Assembly (NCBI RefSeq): GCF_036084755.1
Contig: NZ_CP107968.1
Span: 620,001 to 684,000, forward strand
Direction: 5' to 3'
DNA: 64,000 bases
Source of the DNA: Streptomyces sp. NBC_00370
GTDB lineage: Bacteria; Actinomycetota; Actinomycetes; Streptomycetales; Streptomycetaceae
Shown: positions 32,484 through 64,000 of the stretch, in pieces
Layout: every line of letters starts with the position of its first letter
Numbering within the stretch: position 1 is the stretch's first letter
Notes under the pieces: model-generated
The model's database searches: none
What the model was told of the DNA's origin: nothing
The model's input: the letters and a program-made list of their open reading frames with translations, nothing else
Program-made: the position numbers and the translations under genes

Positions 32484-34187
32484 ATGCAGCTTTGGCAGGG
32501 CGTCCGCCGCCGGGTGGACCACTTCTCGCGGGGCCTGCGCTCCGACCGGCCCTTCACCAGGCGCCGCGATTTCGTACTCCTCGCGGTGCTGCTGGCACCC
32601 TCGGCGCTCAGTGTCGGCGGCCCGGTGGCCGCGCCCGGGGTCTGGCCGCTGGTCGTCGTACTGATCGCGACGGCGGTCGCGGTGCGCCGGAGCGCGCCGC
32701 TGCTCTCCCTGACGCTGGCCGCTCTGCCCGTCCTCCTCTATCCCGTCCTCCAGTCGACGCTGTGGACGGTGACGGCCGCCGCCGTGCTCAGTTTCCTGGC
32801 GGGCTGCCGGGTGACCCGCCTCTGGCACGCGCACGCCGTGTTCGTCTCGGTGGCCCTGGCCGGGCTGCTGGTGGTCTCCGTCTTCGCCGAGCCCAAGGAC
32901 TGGCTGAGTCTGCTGATGACGGAGCTGGCCGCCTGTCTGCTGCCGTGGTGGGCGGGCAGTTGGTGGCGGCAGCGCTCCGACCTGACCCGGGCCGGCTGGG
33001 AGCACGCCGAGCAACTGGAGTGGAAGCAGCGCTTCGTCGCCGAGCAGGCGCGGCTGAAGGAACGCGCCCGGATCGCCCAGGACATCCACGACTCGCTGGG
33101 CCACGAGCTGAGTGTGATGGCCCTGTTGGCCGGCGGCCTGGAACTGGCCCCCGCCCTGCCGGCCGAACAGCGCGAGGTCATGACCCAGTTGCGCGAGCGG
33201 TGCACGATGGCCACCGAGCGGCTGCACGACGTCATCGGGCTGCTGCGCGAGGACTCCACCCCCTCGCTCCGGCCGCCGGACGAGTCCGTCGCCGAACTGG
33301 TGCGGCGGTTCGAACGGTCGGGAACGCCGGTGGAGTTCCGCGAGGAGGGGGCGGACTCCGAGGGCACGCCGCTGCTCACCGGCCTCGCCGCCTACCGCGT
33401 GGTCCAGGAGTCGCTCACCAATGCCGCCAAGCACGCCCCCGGCGCCGCCGTATCCGTGCGGCTGACGCACCGGGCCGACGGGACAGTGGTGTCGGTCTTC
33501 AACGATCTGCCGCAGGAGGGCACACCGGCCGGCGCGTCGGGCAGCGGCCTCGGTCTGATCGGTCTGGACGAGCGGGTCCGGCTGGCGGGCGGGACACTGC
33601 GCACCGGGCGCCGCGCGGGCGGCTTCGAGGTACGCGCCGAACTGCCGCACGTACCACCGCCGTTGCCGCCCTCGCCCGGGGCCGCGCCACCTGCCGCACC
33701 GGCGGACACCACGGACGGCCCGCCGGGCACGGACGGCGCCACCACGGCGGAGGAGGACGGCGCCCCGGACTACGAGGCGTCGCCGCCGGTCGCCGGGCTC
33801 CCCCGCTGGAGCGCTTCGACCACCGCCCTCATGGGCGCGCGGGCCCGGGTACGGCGCGACGTACGACGGGCCGCGCTGATCCCGGTCCTGGTGGGCGGGG
33901 CCCTCGTCCTGTCACTGACGGGCCTCTACGTCTTCACCGCGGTGACGACGTCGGTCACCGCCGAGGAGTACGCCCGGATACGGCTCGGCCAGTCCCGCAC
34001 GGAGCTGGCGGCGATACTGCCCGACCGGCGCATCAAGAAGCCGCCGCCGGTCGTCAGCGAACCCTCGGCGCCGCCGGGCGCCGCCTGCGAGTACTACCGG
34101 GCCAGCGAGAACGTGCTGCAGTTCACCGACGCCCTGTACCGGCTGTGCTTCGAGGATGATGTGCTGGTGGCCAAGGACGCGCTGTGA
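32484..34187 (+). CDS. absA1: AbsA1 sensor histidine kinase
   Basis: A 567-residue membrane kinase. The N-terminal 135 residues hold four to five transmembrane helices. The NarL-type dimerisation/phosphoacceptor helix carries ARIAQDIHDSLGHELS with His202. The ATPase domain (about 285-385) has a Asn-containing VVQESLTNAAKHA box and GSGLGLIGLDERV. A proline/alanine-rich spacer (about 390-440) leads to a fifth or sixth membrane helix at about 465-490 and an extracytoplasmic C-terminal tail. This unusual layout, with a membrane segment after the kinase domain, is that of S. coelicolor AbsA1 (SCO3225), a negative regulator of CDA and other antibiotics through its kinase activity on AbsA2. Confidence 0.95.
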   Translation: MQLWQGVRRRVDHFSRGLRSDRPFTRRRDFVLLAVLLAPSALSVGGPVAAPGVWPLVVVLIATAVAVRRSAPLLSLTLAALPVLLYPVLQSTLWTVTAAAVLSFLAGCRVTRLWHAHAVFVSVALAGLLVVSVFAEPKDWLSLLMTELAACLLPWWAGSWWRQRSDLTRAGWEHAEQLEWKQRFVAEQARLKERARIAQDIHDSLGHELSVMALLAGGLELAPALPAEQREVMTQLRERCTMATERLHDVIGLLREDSTPSLRPPDESVAELVRRFERSGTPVEFREEGADSEGTPLLTGLAAYRVVQESLTNAAKHAPGAAVSVRLTHRADGTVVSVFNDLPQEGTPAGASGSGLGLIGLDERVRLAGGTLRTGRRAGGFEVRAELPHVPPPLPPSPGAAPPAAPADTTDGPPGTDGATTAEEDGAPDYEASPPVAGLPRWSASTTALMGARARVRRDVRRAALIPVLVGGALVLSLTGLYVFTAVTTSVTAEEYARIRLGQSRTELAAILPDRRIKKPPPVVSEPSAPPGAACEYYRASENVLQFTDALYRLCFEDDVLVAKDAL

Positions 34188-34254
34188 GGACACGCCCCGC
34201 ACGACGACGACCGCACACGGGATTCATGAGTTGGAACCGACGTTGAAGGAACGG

Positions 34255-34908
34255 ATGATTCGCGTACTGCTCGCCGATGACGAAACCATTATCAGGGCCG
34301 GAGTCCGCTCCATCCTGACCACCGAACCGGACATCGAGGTCGTGGCCGAGGCCGCGGACGGACGTGCGGCGGTCGAACTGGCCCGCAAACACCGCCCTGA
34401 TGTGGCCCTGCTCGACATCCGTATGCCGGAGATGGACGGCCTGGCGGCCGCCGGTGAACTCCGGACCACCAATCCGGACACCGGGGTGATCATGCTGACC
34501 ACCTTCGGCGAGGACAAGTACATCGAACGGGCCCTGGACCAGGGGGTGGCCGGCTTCCTGCTGAAGGCGTCCGACCCCCGGGACCTCATCTCCGGGGTGC
34601 ACGCCGTGGCGTCCGGCGGCTCCTGCCTGTCCCCGCTCGTGGCACGGCGGTTGATGACGGAGCTGCGCCGCGCCCCGGGGCCCCGCTCGCAGCTTTCGGG
34701 CGAGCGCACCACGACGCTCACCAAGCGCGAGCAGGAGGTGCTGGGCATGCTCGGCGCCGGGATGTCGAACGCGGAGATCGCCGACCGGCTCCACCTGGTG
34801 GAAGGCACCATCAAGACCTATGTGAGCGCCATCCTGAACCAACTCGGCGTCCGCAACCGGGTGCAGGCGGCGATCATCGCCTACGAGGCGGGACTGGTGG
34901 AGCGGTAG
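34255..34908 (+). CDS. absA2: AbsA2 response regulator
   Basis: A 217-residue NarL/LuxR-type regulator. The ATG at 34255 gives the standard receiver start MIRVLLADDE. Asp54 in LLDIRMPEMDG is the phosphorylation site, Thr in MLTTFGED and Lys in LLKASDP are the switch residues, and the C terminus (about 150-210) is the LuxR helix-turn-helix (LTKREQEVLGMLGAGMSNAEIADRL). The gene lies 67 bases after absA1. Phosphorylated AbsA2 in S. coelicolor represses cda genes, including cdaR; the same role is expected here. Confidence 0.95.
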   Translation: MIRVLLADDETIIRAGVRSILTTEPDIEVVAEAADGRAAVELARKHRPDVALLDIRMPEMDGLAAAGELRTTNPDTGVIMLTTFGEDKYIERALDQGVAGFLLKASDPRDLISGVHAVASGGSCLSPLVARRLMTELRRAPGPRSQLSGERTTTLTKREQEVLGMLGAGMSNAEIADRLHLVEGTIKTYVSAILNQLGVRNRVQAAIIAYEAGLVER

Positions 34909-34944
34909 GACGCGGGCCGAAGCCCTCTCCCCGGCGGTTTGGGA

Positions 34945-34984
34945 CACCCGGACATGACGGCGTCAGCGCGGTCATGTCCGGGTG
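34945..34984. terminator. Bidirectional terminator between absA2 and hpgT
   Basis: CACCCGGACATGAC (34945-34958) is the exact reverse complement of 34971-34984, with a 12-base loop, in the 80-base gap between convergent genes. Confidence 0.8.
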
Positions 34985-34988
34985 GTTC

Positions 34989-36314
34989 TCAGGCGCCGCC
35001 GCGGTCCTTCACGAAGCGGGCCAGCCTGGCCGCTCCTTCGGTGGCCTGGCCGGTGGTCACAGCACTGCACGAGAGCCGGATGCGGCGGTCGCCGGCGTCG
35101 TCCAGGTGGAAGTAGCGCATCGGCGTCCAGATCACCCCGTACTGCTCGGCGGACACACGCAGCGCCTCCTCGTCCGCGGCGAAGGGGACATCGAGGGTGA
35201 GGAAGAAACCGCCGTCGGGGTCGTTCCACCGCACACCCGCCGACTCCGGCCGGTCCGAGGGGAGTTCGCGGGCCAGGGCCTCGCGCAGCGCGCGCATGGT
35301 CGCCTGGTAATGCCGCGCCGTCGCCTCGTTCGCGGCCCGCAGGCCACCGCCGTTGCTCAGCAGCAGTCCGGCGATGGCGGCCTGGCTCAGGGTGGGTGTG
35401 TTGACCGTGACCATGCTCTTGACCTTGGCGAGTTCGGCGGCGAGCAGCCCCGGCGCTCCCCCGTCGGCGCTGTCGACCGGCTGGTCGGCGACGACGAATC
35501 CGACACGGGCGCCCGGGAAGGCGGTCTTCGCGAAGGAGCCGAGGTAGATCACGCGCTGTTCGGCGTCGAGTGCCTTGAGCGTCGGGCGCCGGACCGAGCT
35601 GAACACGCCGTACGGGTTGTCCTCCAGCAGCAGCAGCCCGAGCCGGCCCGCCGCCTCCAGCAGCGTGATGCGGTCCTGGAGCCCCATACTGACACCGGTC
35701 GGGTTCGAGCAGTCGGGAACCACGTAGAGGGCCCGGACCCGCCGTCCCTGCGCCGTCAACTCCGCCACCGTGCGCGCCAGTTCCGTCAGATCCGGTCCGT
35801 TGCTGCCGCCGGGCACGGGGACGACGTCGATGCCGAGCAGGCTGGCCGCGCCGGTCACCCCGACGTAGCTGGGGCTGTCCACGAGCAGCACGTCGTCGGG
35901 GCCGGTGAACAGCGCGCGCAGGACGAGCAGGACGGCCTCCTGGCACCCCACCGTCACCACCACGGCCGCCGGATCGACCGTCATGCCCTCGTCGATCTGG
36001 AGCATGTCGGCGACCAGGTCCCTGATCTGCCCGGCCGTCTCGCCGTACTGGTAGAGCGCGGTGCGGACGCGTTCCTCGGACAGGCCGCGGCCCCGCAGAT
36101 GGTCGAGGTAGGTCTCGATGTAGCCGGGCACCCGTGCGACGTCGAAGTCGCCCTCGTACGGCCGGCCGGGAGCGAAGGAGACGGCCTGCGGATAGCGGAG
36201 CGTCACCTCGTTGAGGAAGGTCATGGTGTCGAGCAGCGGCTCGGAGAGGCTGGGGTGCAGGGCGCTTCGTGGCAGCGCCACCGCCCGGTGAGTGGCGTCG
36301 GCCGTGGTCGTCAT
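34989..36314 (-). CDS. hpgT: 4-hydroxyphenylglycine aminotransferase HpgT
   Basis: A 441-residue PLP-dependent class I/II aminotransferase that turns 4-hydroxyphenylglyoxylate into L-4-hydroxyphenylglycine. The PLP lysine is Lys263 in GSFAKTAFPGARVG; Asn204 in CSNPTG and Asp232 in LEDNPYG bind the cofactor. It overlaps the hmo stop by four bases, ends the hmaS-hmo-hpgT operon and is followed by a 14-base-stem terminator. It corresponds to SCO3227. Confidence 0.93.
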   Translation of the reverse strand: MTTTADATHRAVALPRSALHPSLSEPLLDTMTFLNEVTLRYPQAVSFAPGRPYEGDFDVARVPGYIETYLDHLRGRGLSEERVRTALYQYGETAGQIRDLVADMLQIDEGMTVDPAAVVVTVGCQEAVLLVLRALFTGPDDVLLVDSPSYVGVTGAASLLGIDVVPVPGGSNGPDLTELARTVAELTAQGRRVRALYVVPDCSNPTGVSMGLQDRITLLEAAGRLGLLLLEDNPYGVFSSVRRPTLKALDAEQRVIYLGSFAKTAFPGARVGFVVADQPVDSADGGAPGLLAAELAKVKSMVTVNTPTLSQAAIAGLLLSNGGGLRAANEATARHYQATMRALREALARELPSDRPESAGVRWNDPDGGFFLTLDVPFAADEEALRVSAEQYGVIWTPMRYFHLDDAGDRRIRLSCSAVTTGQATEGAARLARFVKDRGGA

Positions 36315-37456
36315 CGTGTGCTCCTGTACGGGTACGGGCGTCCCGGTCGCAGGACGGTGTCCGGGTCGATGGTGTCGGGCGAGGGGTGGCCGGTGAGCAC
36401 CATGGTGTCGGCGAACTCCTCGATCAGCAGGGTCAGCATGCGGTACACACCCTCGCCACCACCGACGGCGAGCGCGTGGAGGGCCGGCCGGCCGACGAAC
36501 ACGGCCCGCGCTCCGAGGGCCAGGGCGACCAGGATGTCCGCCCCTGACCTGACGCCGCCGTCGAGCAGTACGGGGCAGCGGCCTCGCACGGCGCCCACCA
36601 CCTCGGGTAGCGCCTCCAAGGTGGCTGGTACGCCATCGAGTTGGCGGCCCCCGTGGTTGGAGACGATGATCCCCGCGACACCGGCGGCCACGGCGGCGTC
36701 GGCGTCCTGCGCGGTGAGCACTCCTTTGGCGAACACGGGCAGTCCGCTCGCGTCCCGCAGCCGGCCCACGGCGGACCAGTCGAGCAGCGGGTCGAAGGCC
36801 AGCCGGCTGTGGGCACCCGGTGCGGCGGCGCCGAGGGCGGCGTCCCCGCTGAGGTTGGCGGGCGTGATGTGCGGGGGCACCCGGAAGCCGTTGCGCAGGT
36901 CACGCAGCCGGCGGCCGGTGAACGGGGTGTCGACGGTGAGCACCAGCGCCTGGCAGCCGCTGTCGCGGGCGCGCCTGGCCAGGTCGAGGGTGACCCCGCT
37001 GTCACGGAAGCAGTAGAGCTGGAGCCAGAGCGGCGCGGTGGCGACGGCGGCCACCTCTTCGACGCTCCTGCTGGCGAAGGTGCTGAGGACGACGGGCAGA
37101 CCGAGTCGGCCCGCTGCCAGTGCCGTCCCGGACTCCCCTTCAGGATGGGCGAGTTGGTGGTAGGCGACGGGGGCGATGCCGAGCGGCGCCGACCAGCGGG
37201 AGCCGAGCACCTCGACCGACGTGTCCGCCTTCTCGATGCCGGGCAGCGCCCTGGGGCGCAGCCGTACCGTGTCGAAGGCGGCCTCGTTGGCGGCGAGGGT
37301 ACGCTCCCTGCCCGCGCCGCCCGCAATGAAGTCCCAGCTCTCCGGCGGGAGTTCGTCGCGTGCCCGGTCCGCGAAGTCGGCCAGGGTGAGCGGCTCGGGC
37401 AGCGGCTTGCCAGGGGTGTGCCGTCGACCCGCCGGTCCGGCGGCGGACGTCGTCAC
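36311..37456 (-). CDS. hmo: 4-hydroxymandelate oxidase Hmo
   Basis: A 381-residue FMN-dependent alpha-hydroxyacid oxidase that oxidises 4-hydroxymandelate to 4-hydroxyphenylglyoxylate. The start is the GTG at 37456, which overlaps the hmaS stop in GTGA; a longer frame reads back into hmaS. The catalytic SNHGGRQLDGVPATLEALPEV stretch contains the active-site His, and LLDGGVRSGADILVALALGARAV is the FMN phosphate site. It matches SCO3228 of the CDA cluster. Confidence 0.93.
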   Translation of the reverse strand: MTTSAAGPAGRRHTPGKPLPEPLTLADFADRARDELPPESWDFIAGGAGRERTLAANEAAFDTVRLRPRALPGIEKADTSVEVLGSRWSAPLGIAPVAYHQLAHPEGESGTALAAGRLGLPVVLSTFASRSVEEVAAVATAPLWLQLYCFRDSGVTLDLARRARDSGCQALVLTVDTPFTGRRLRDLRNGFRVPPHITPANLSGDAALGAAAPGAHSRLAFDPLLDWSAVGRLRDASGLPVFAKGVLTAQDADAAVAAGVAGIIVSNHGGRQLDGVPATLEALPEVVGAVRGRCPVLLDGGVRSGADILVALALGARAVFVGRPALHALAVGGGEGVYRMLTLLIEEFADTMVLTGHPSPDTIDPDTVLRPGRPYPYRSTR

Positions 37457-38520
37457 CGGCCGGCCGCTTCGCGCTCCCGCTCGACGGCCTCGTAGAGCGC
37501 CTTGATGTTCGAACTGCCGAAGCCCCGGGCCCCGTTGCGCTGGATGTACTCGTAGAAGAGGGTGCCGCGCGGGTAGGGCGAGCGGGTGAATATCTGCAGC
37601 AGATAGCCCCATTCGTCACGGTCGACCAGGACGTTGGTCTCGCGCAGGTCGGCGATGCGGTCGGCCATGCCGCTCACCCGCTGGGTGAGCAGGTCGTAGT
37701 ACGTGCCGGGAGTGTGCAGGAAGGCAACACCGCGCTCGCCGAGGGTACGGACCGAGCCGACGATGTCGTCGACCAGGAAGGCGAGGTGCTGGACACCGGG
37801 TCCGCCGTGCGCCTCCAGGAAGGTGTTGATCTGGCCGGGCTGCCGGGAGTCGTCGGGCTCGATGAGCGTGAAGGTGATGCCGCCGTCGGCGTTGCGCACG
37901 ACGATGGAGTCCATCGCCTGGTCGCCCACCTCGATGTACTCGGAGGAGTAGTACGGGGTGTCGAAGGCCGCCTCGTAGAACGCGGCGGTCTTGCGCAGCG
38001 TTCCCGATTCGAGGCAGACGGCGACGTGGTCGAGGGCCGGCCGGTGCCCTGCCGTGTCGGCTGCGGCCGGCAGCAGCGCCCACTCGCGGTCGGGCGGCAG
38101 TTGGGCGTTCGCGTCGTCCGTGACGAGGGTGTGGCGGATGTCGCCGAAGCCCGACACCACGGCGAACCAGTCGTCGCGGCCGGTGGTGAGTGAGCGGGCC
38201 GGCTGCTGCAGTGCGCCGGCGCCGCCCAGGACGGCGCGGTCGAAGGCGGACCGGACGTCGGAGCAGGTGAAGGCGAGGTCGGCGATCGAGTCGCCGTGCC
38301 GGTCGACATAGTCCGCGACCGGAGTACCTTCGCGCAGCGCCTGGGTGACGACGAGGGTCACACCGCCGCTGCGCAGCACCGTGGAGCGGCGGTCGTACGT
38401 ACCGGTCGCGGGTCCGGCGACGGCCACCGGCACGAAGCCCAGGTCGTCGATGAGGAAGCCGGTGGCCTCCCGGTCTTCCGCGACGTACAGCTCGGCGTAC
38501 GCGATGGCACTGGGCGGCAT
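37453..38520 (-). CDS. hmaS: 4-hydroxymandelate synthase HmaS
   Basis: A 355-residue non-haem iron dioxygenase that converts 4-hydroxyphenylpyruvate to 4-hydroxymandelate, the committing step to Hpg. The ATG at 38520 has GGAGAG upstream; an in-frame ATG at 38553 has no ribosome site. The two vicinal-oxygen-chelate halves carry the iron ligands His165 (LDHVAV), His245 (VQHLAF) and Glu324 (LFYEYIQ). These numbers closely follow the structurally known Amycolatopsis enzyme (161, 241, 320). The close relative 4-hydroxyphenylpyruvate dioxygenase is the alternative, but linkage to hmo and hpgT settles the call. It is the first gene of the Hpg operon. Confidence 0.93.
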   Translation of the reverse strand: MPPSAIAYAELYVAEDREATGFLIDDLGFVPVAVAGPATGTYDRRSTVLRSGGVTLVVTQALREGTPVADYVDRHGDSIADLAFTCSDVRSAFDRAVLGGAGALQQPARSLTTGRDDWFAVVSGFGDIRHTLVTDDANAQLPPDREWALLPAAADTAGHRPALDHVAVCLESGTLRKTAAFYEAAFDTPYYSSEYIEVGDQAMDSIVVRNADGGITFTLIEPDDSRQPGQINTFLEAHGGPGVQHLAFLVDDIVGSVRTLGERGVAFLHTPGTYYDLLTQRVSGMADRIADLRETNVLVDRDEWGYLLQIFTRSPYPRGTLFYEYIQRNGARGFGSSNIKALYEAVEREREAAGR

Positions 38521-38633
38521 GACGGCTCTCCAATACGGGAACGGGAGAATCACGGAAGCAGCATCGAAATCGACGCCCCGAATTCTCGTTCAGGAAATGC
38601 TGAGACGAGTCTGGGGACACTCTACAAATGTCT

Positions 38634-38663
38634 CGTATAGCCTCGCTATCGGGCCGATATCAA
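38634..38663 (-). promoter_or_regulatory. Promoter of hmaS-hmo-hpgT
   Basis: On the minus strand TTGATA (38663-38658), 18 bases, then TATACG (38639-38634). The -35 hexamer matches consensus at five of six positions and the -10 at four. The leader to hmaS would be about 107 bases. Confidence 0.55.
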
Positions 38664-38699
38664 GCCCCCTGCCTGCGGTTATCCATTCAGAGAAGCATG

Positions 38700-38729
38700 T
38701 TGACCGGCTCACCTTCACCTTGCTAACGT
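38700..38729 (+). promoter_or_regulatory. Promoter of the CDA PS1 gene
   Basis: TTGACC (38700-38705), 18 bases, then TAACGT (38724-38729). Transcription would start near 38736, about 100 bases before the GTG at 38836. Confidence 0.5.
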
Positions 38730-38835
38730 CCCGGTTCGCCTTTACTTGAATTGGGGTCGCACACACCTCGATCGACATTTCGAGCGCGGTTCGCAAAAGG
38801 CCGGGGGGTTCCGGCGGATGATTGTGAGGAGACAG

Positions 38836-64000
<25,165 letters not shown>

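Larger units (their letters stand above)
38521..38835. promoter_or_regulatory. Divergent hmaS / CDA PS1 control region
   Basis: A 315-base gap with two well-formed divergent promoters (listed separately) whose -35 elements lie 36 bases apart (38663 to 38700). It is less GC-rich than its surroundings. A tandem TCACCT pair lies at about 38709-38720 inside the PS1 promoter spacer. An activator such as CdaR could serve both directions from here. Confidence 0.65.

Noticed and set aside
38746..38835. TTG 38746 as the PS1 start
   Set aside because: It is only 10 bases after the predicted transcription start, has no ribosome site, and adds a non-conserved extension. The GTG at 38836 with GAGGAG is better, although ATG 38818 remains possible.

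Overview
The window is high-GC actinomycete DNA with Streptomyces-type codon use, start codons and gene families: a DUF574-type SAM methyltransferase with a TTA codon, a SARP regulator and an AbsA1/AbsA2 pair. Its main content, from about 16.4 kb to the right edge, is most of the left part of a calcium-dependent antibiotic (CDA) lipopeptide cluster. Gene order and content follow the CDA cluster of Streptomyces coelicolor as I know it (SCO3210 to SCO3231). The peptide order read from the adenylation-domain codes is Ser-Thr-Trp(D)-Asp-Asp-Hpg(D)-Asp, which is the CDA order. The flanks differ from S. coelicolor and the glutamate methyltransferase gene glmT is missing from its usual place, so this is a relative rather than the reference strain.

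Layout. (1) 1-9038: a peptide-uptake locus on the minus strand (ROK kinase, fused two-domain ABC ATPase, two Dpp-type permeases, lipoprotein binding protein). A plus-strand ROK repressor and an M81/MlrC-type metallopeptidase diverge from it across an AT-rich candidate operator. (2) 9140-9922: a DUF574 methyltransferase. (3) 9962-16360: two divergent secreted alpha-L-rhamnosidase-type glycosidases with LacI-type operator palindromes between them. (4) 16372-21682: the minus-strand operon trpE-trpG-trpD-trpC-aroH, a dedicated tryptophan supply. (5) 22016-27065: a P-type cation ATPase and the SARP activator cdaR. (6) 27291-32349, minus strand: MbtH protein, alpha/beta-hydrolase, prephenate dehydrogenase, secreted phospholipase A2, and an ABC-2 exporter pair. 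(7) 32484-34908: absA1-absA2. (8) 34989-38520, minus strand: hpgT-hmo-hmaS, which with the prephenate dehydrogenase make 4-hydroxyphenylglycine. (9) 38836-60792: a six-module NRPS of about 7,318 residues. (10) 60789-64000: the start of the second NRPS (module 7 and the first bases of module 8), cut by the window edge.

How it works together. The trp/aroH operon supplies Trp, and tyrA-hmaS-hmo-hpgT supplies Hpg. The MbtH protein supports the adenylation domains. CDA PS1 starts with a condensation domain suited to lipoinitiation, builds the first six residues and hands the chain to PS2 through matching terminal docking regions. CdaR is the likely activator and AbsA1/A2 the likely repressor system. 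The ABC pair and possibly the ATPase serve export, self-protection or calcium handling. Later modules and the fatty-acid tail genes would lie to the right of the window. No tRNA, rRNA, CRISPR array or insertion sequence was seen.
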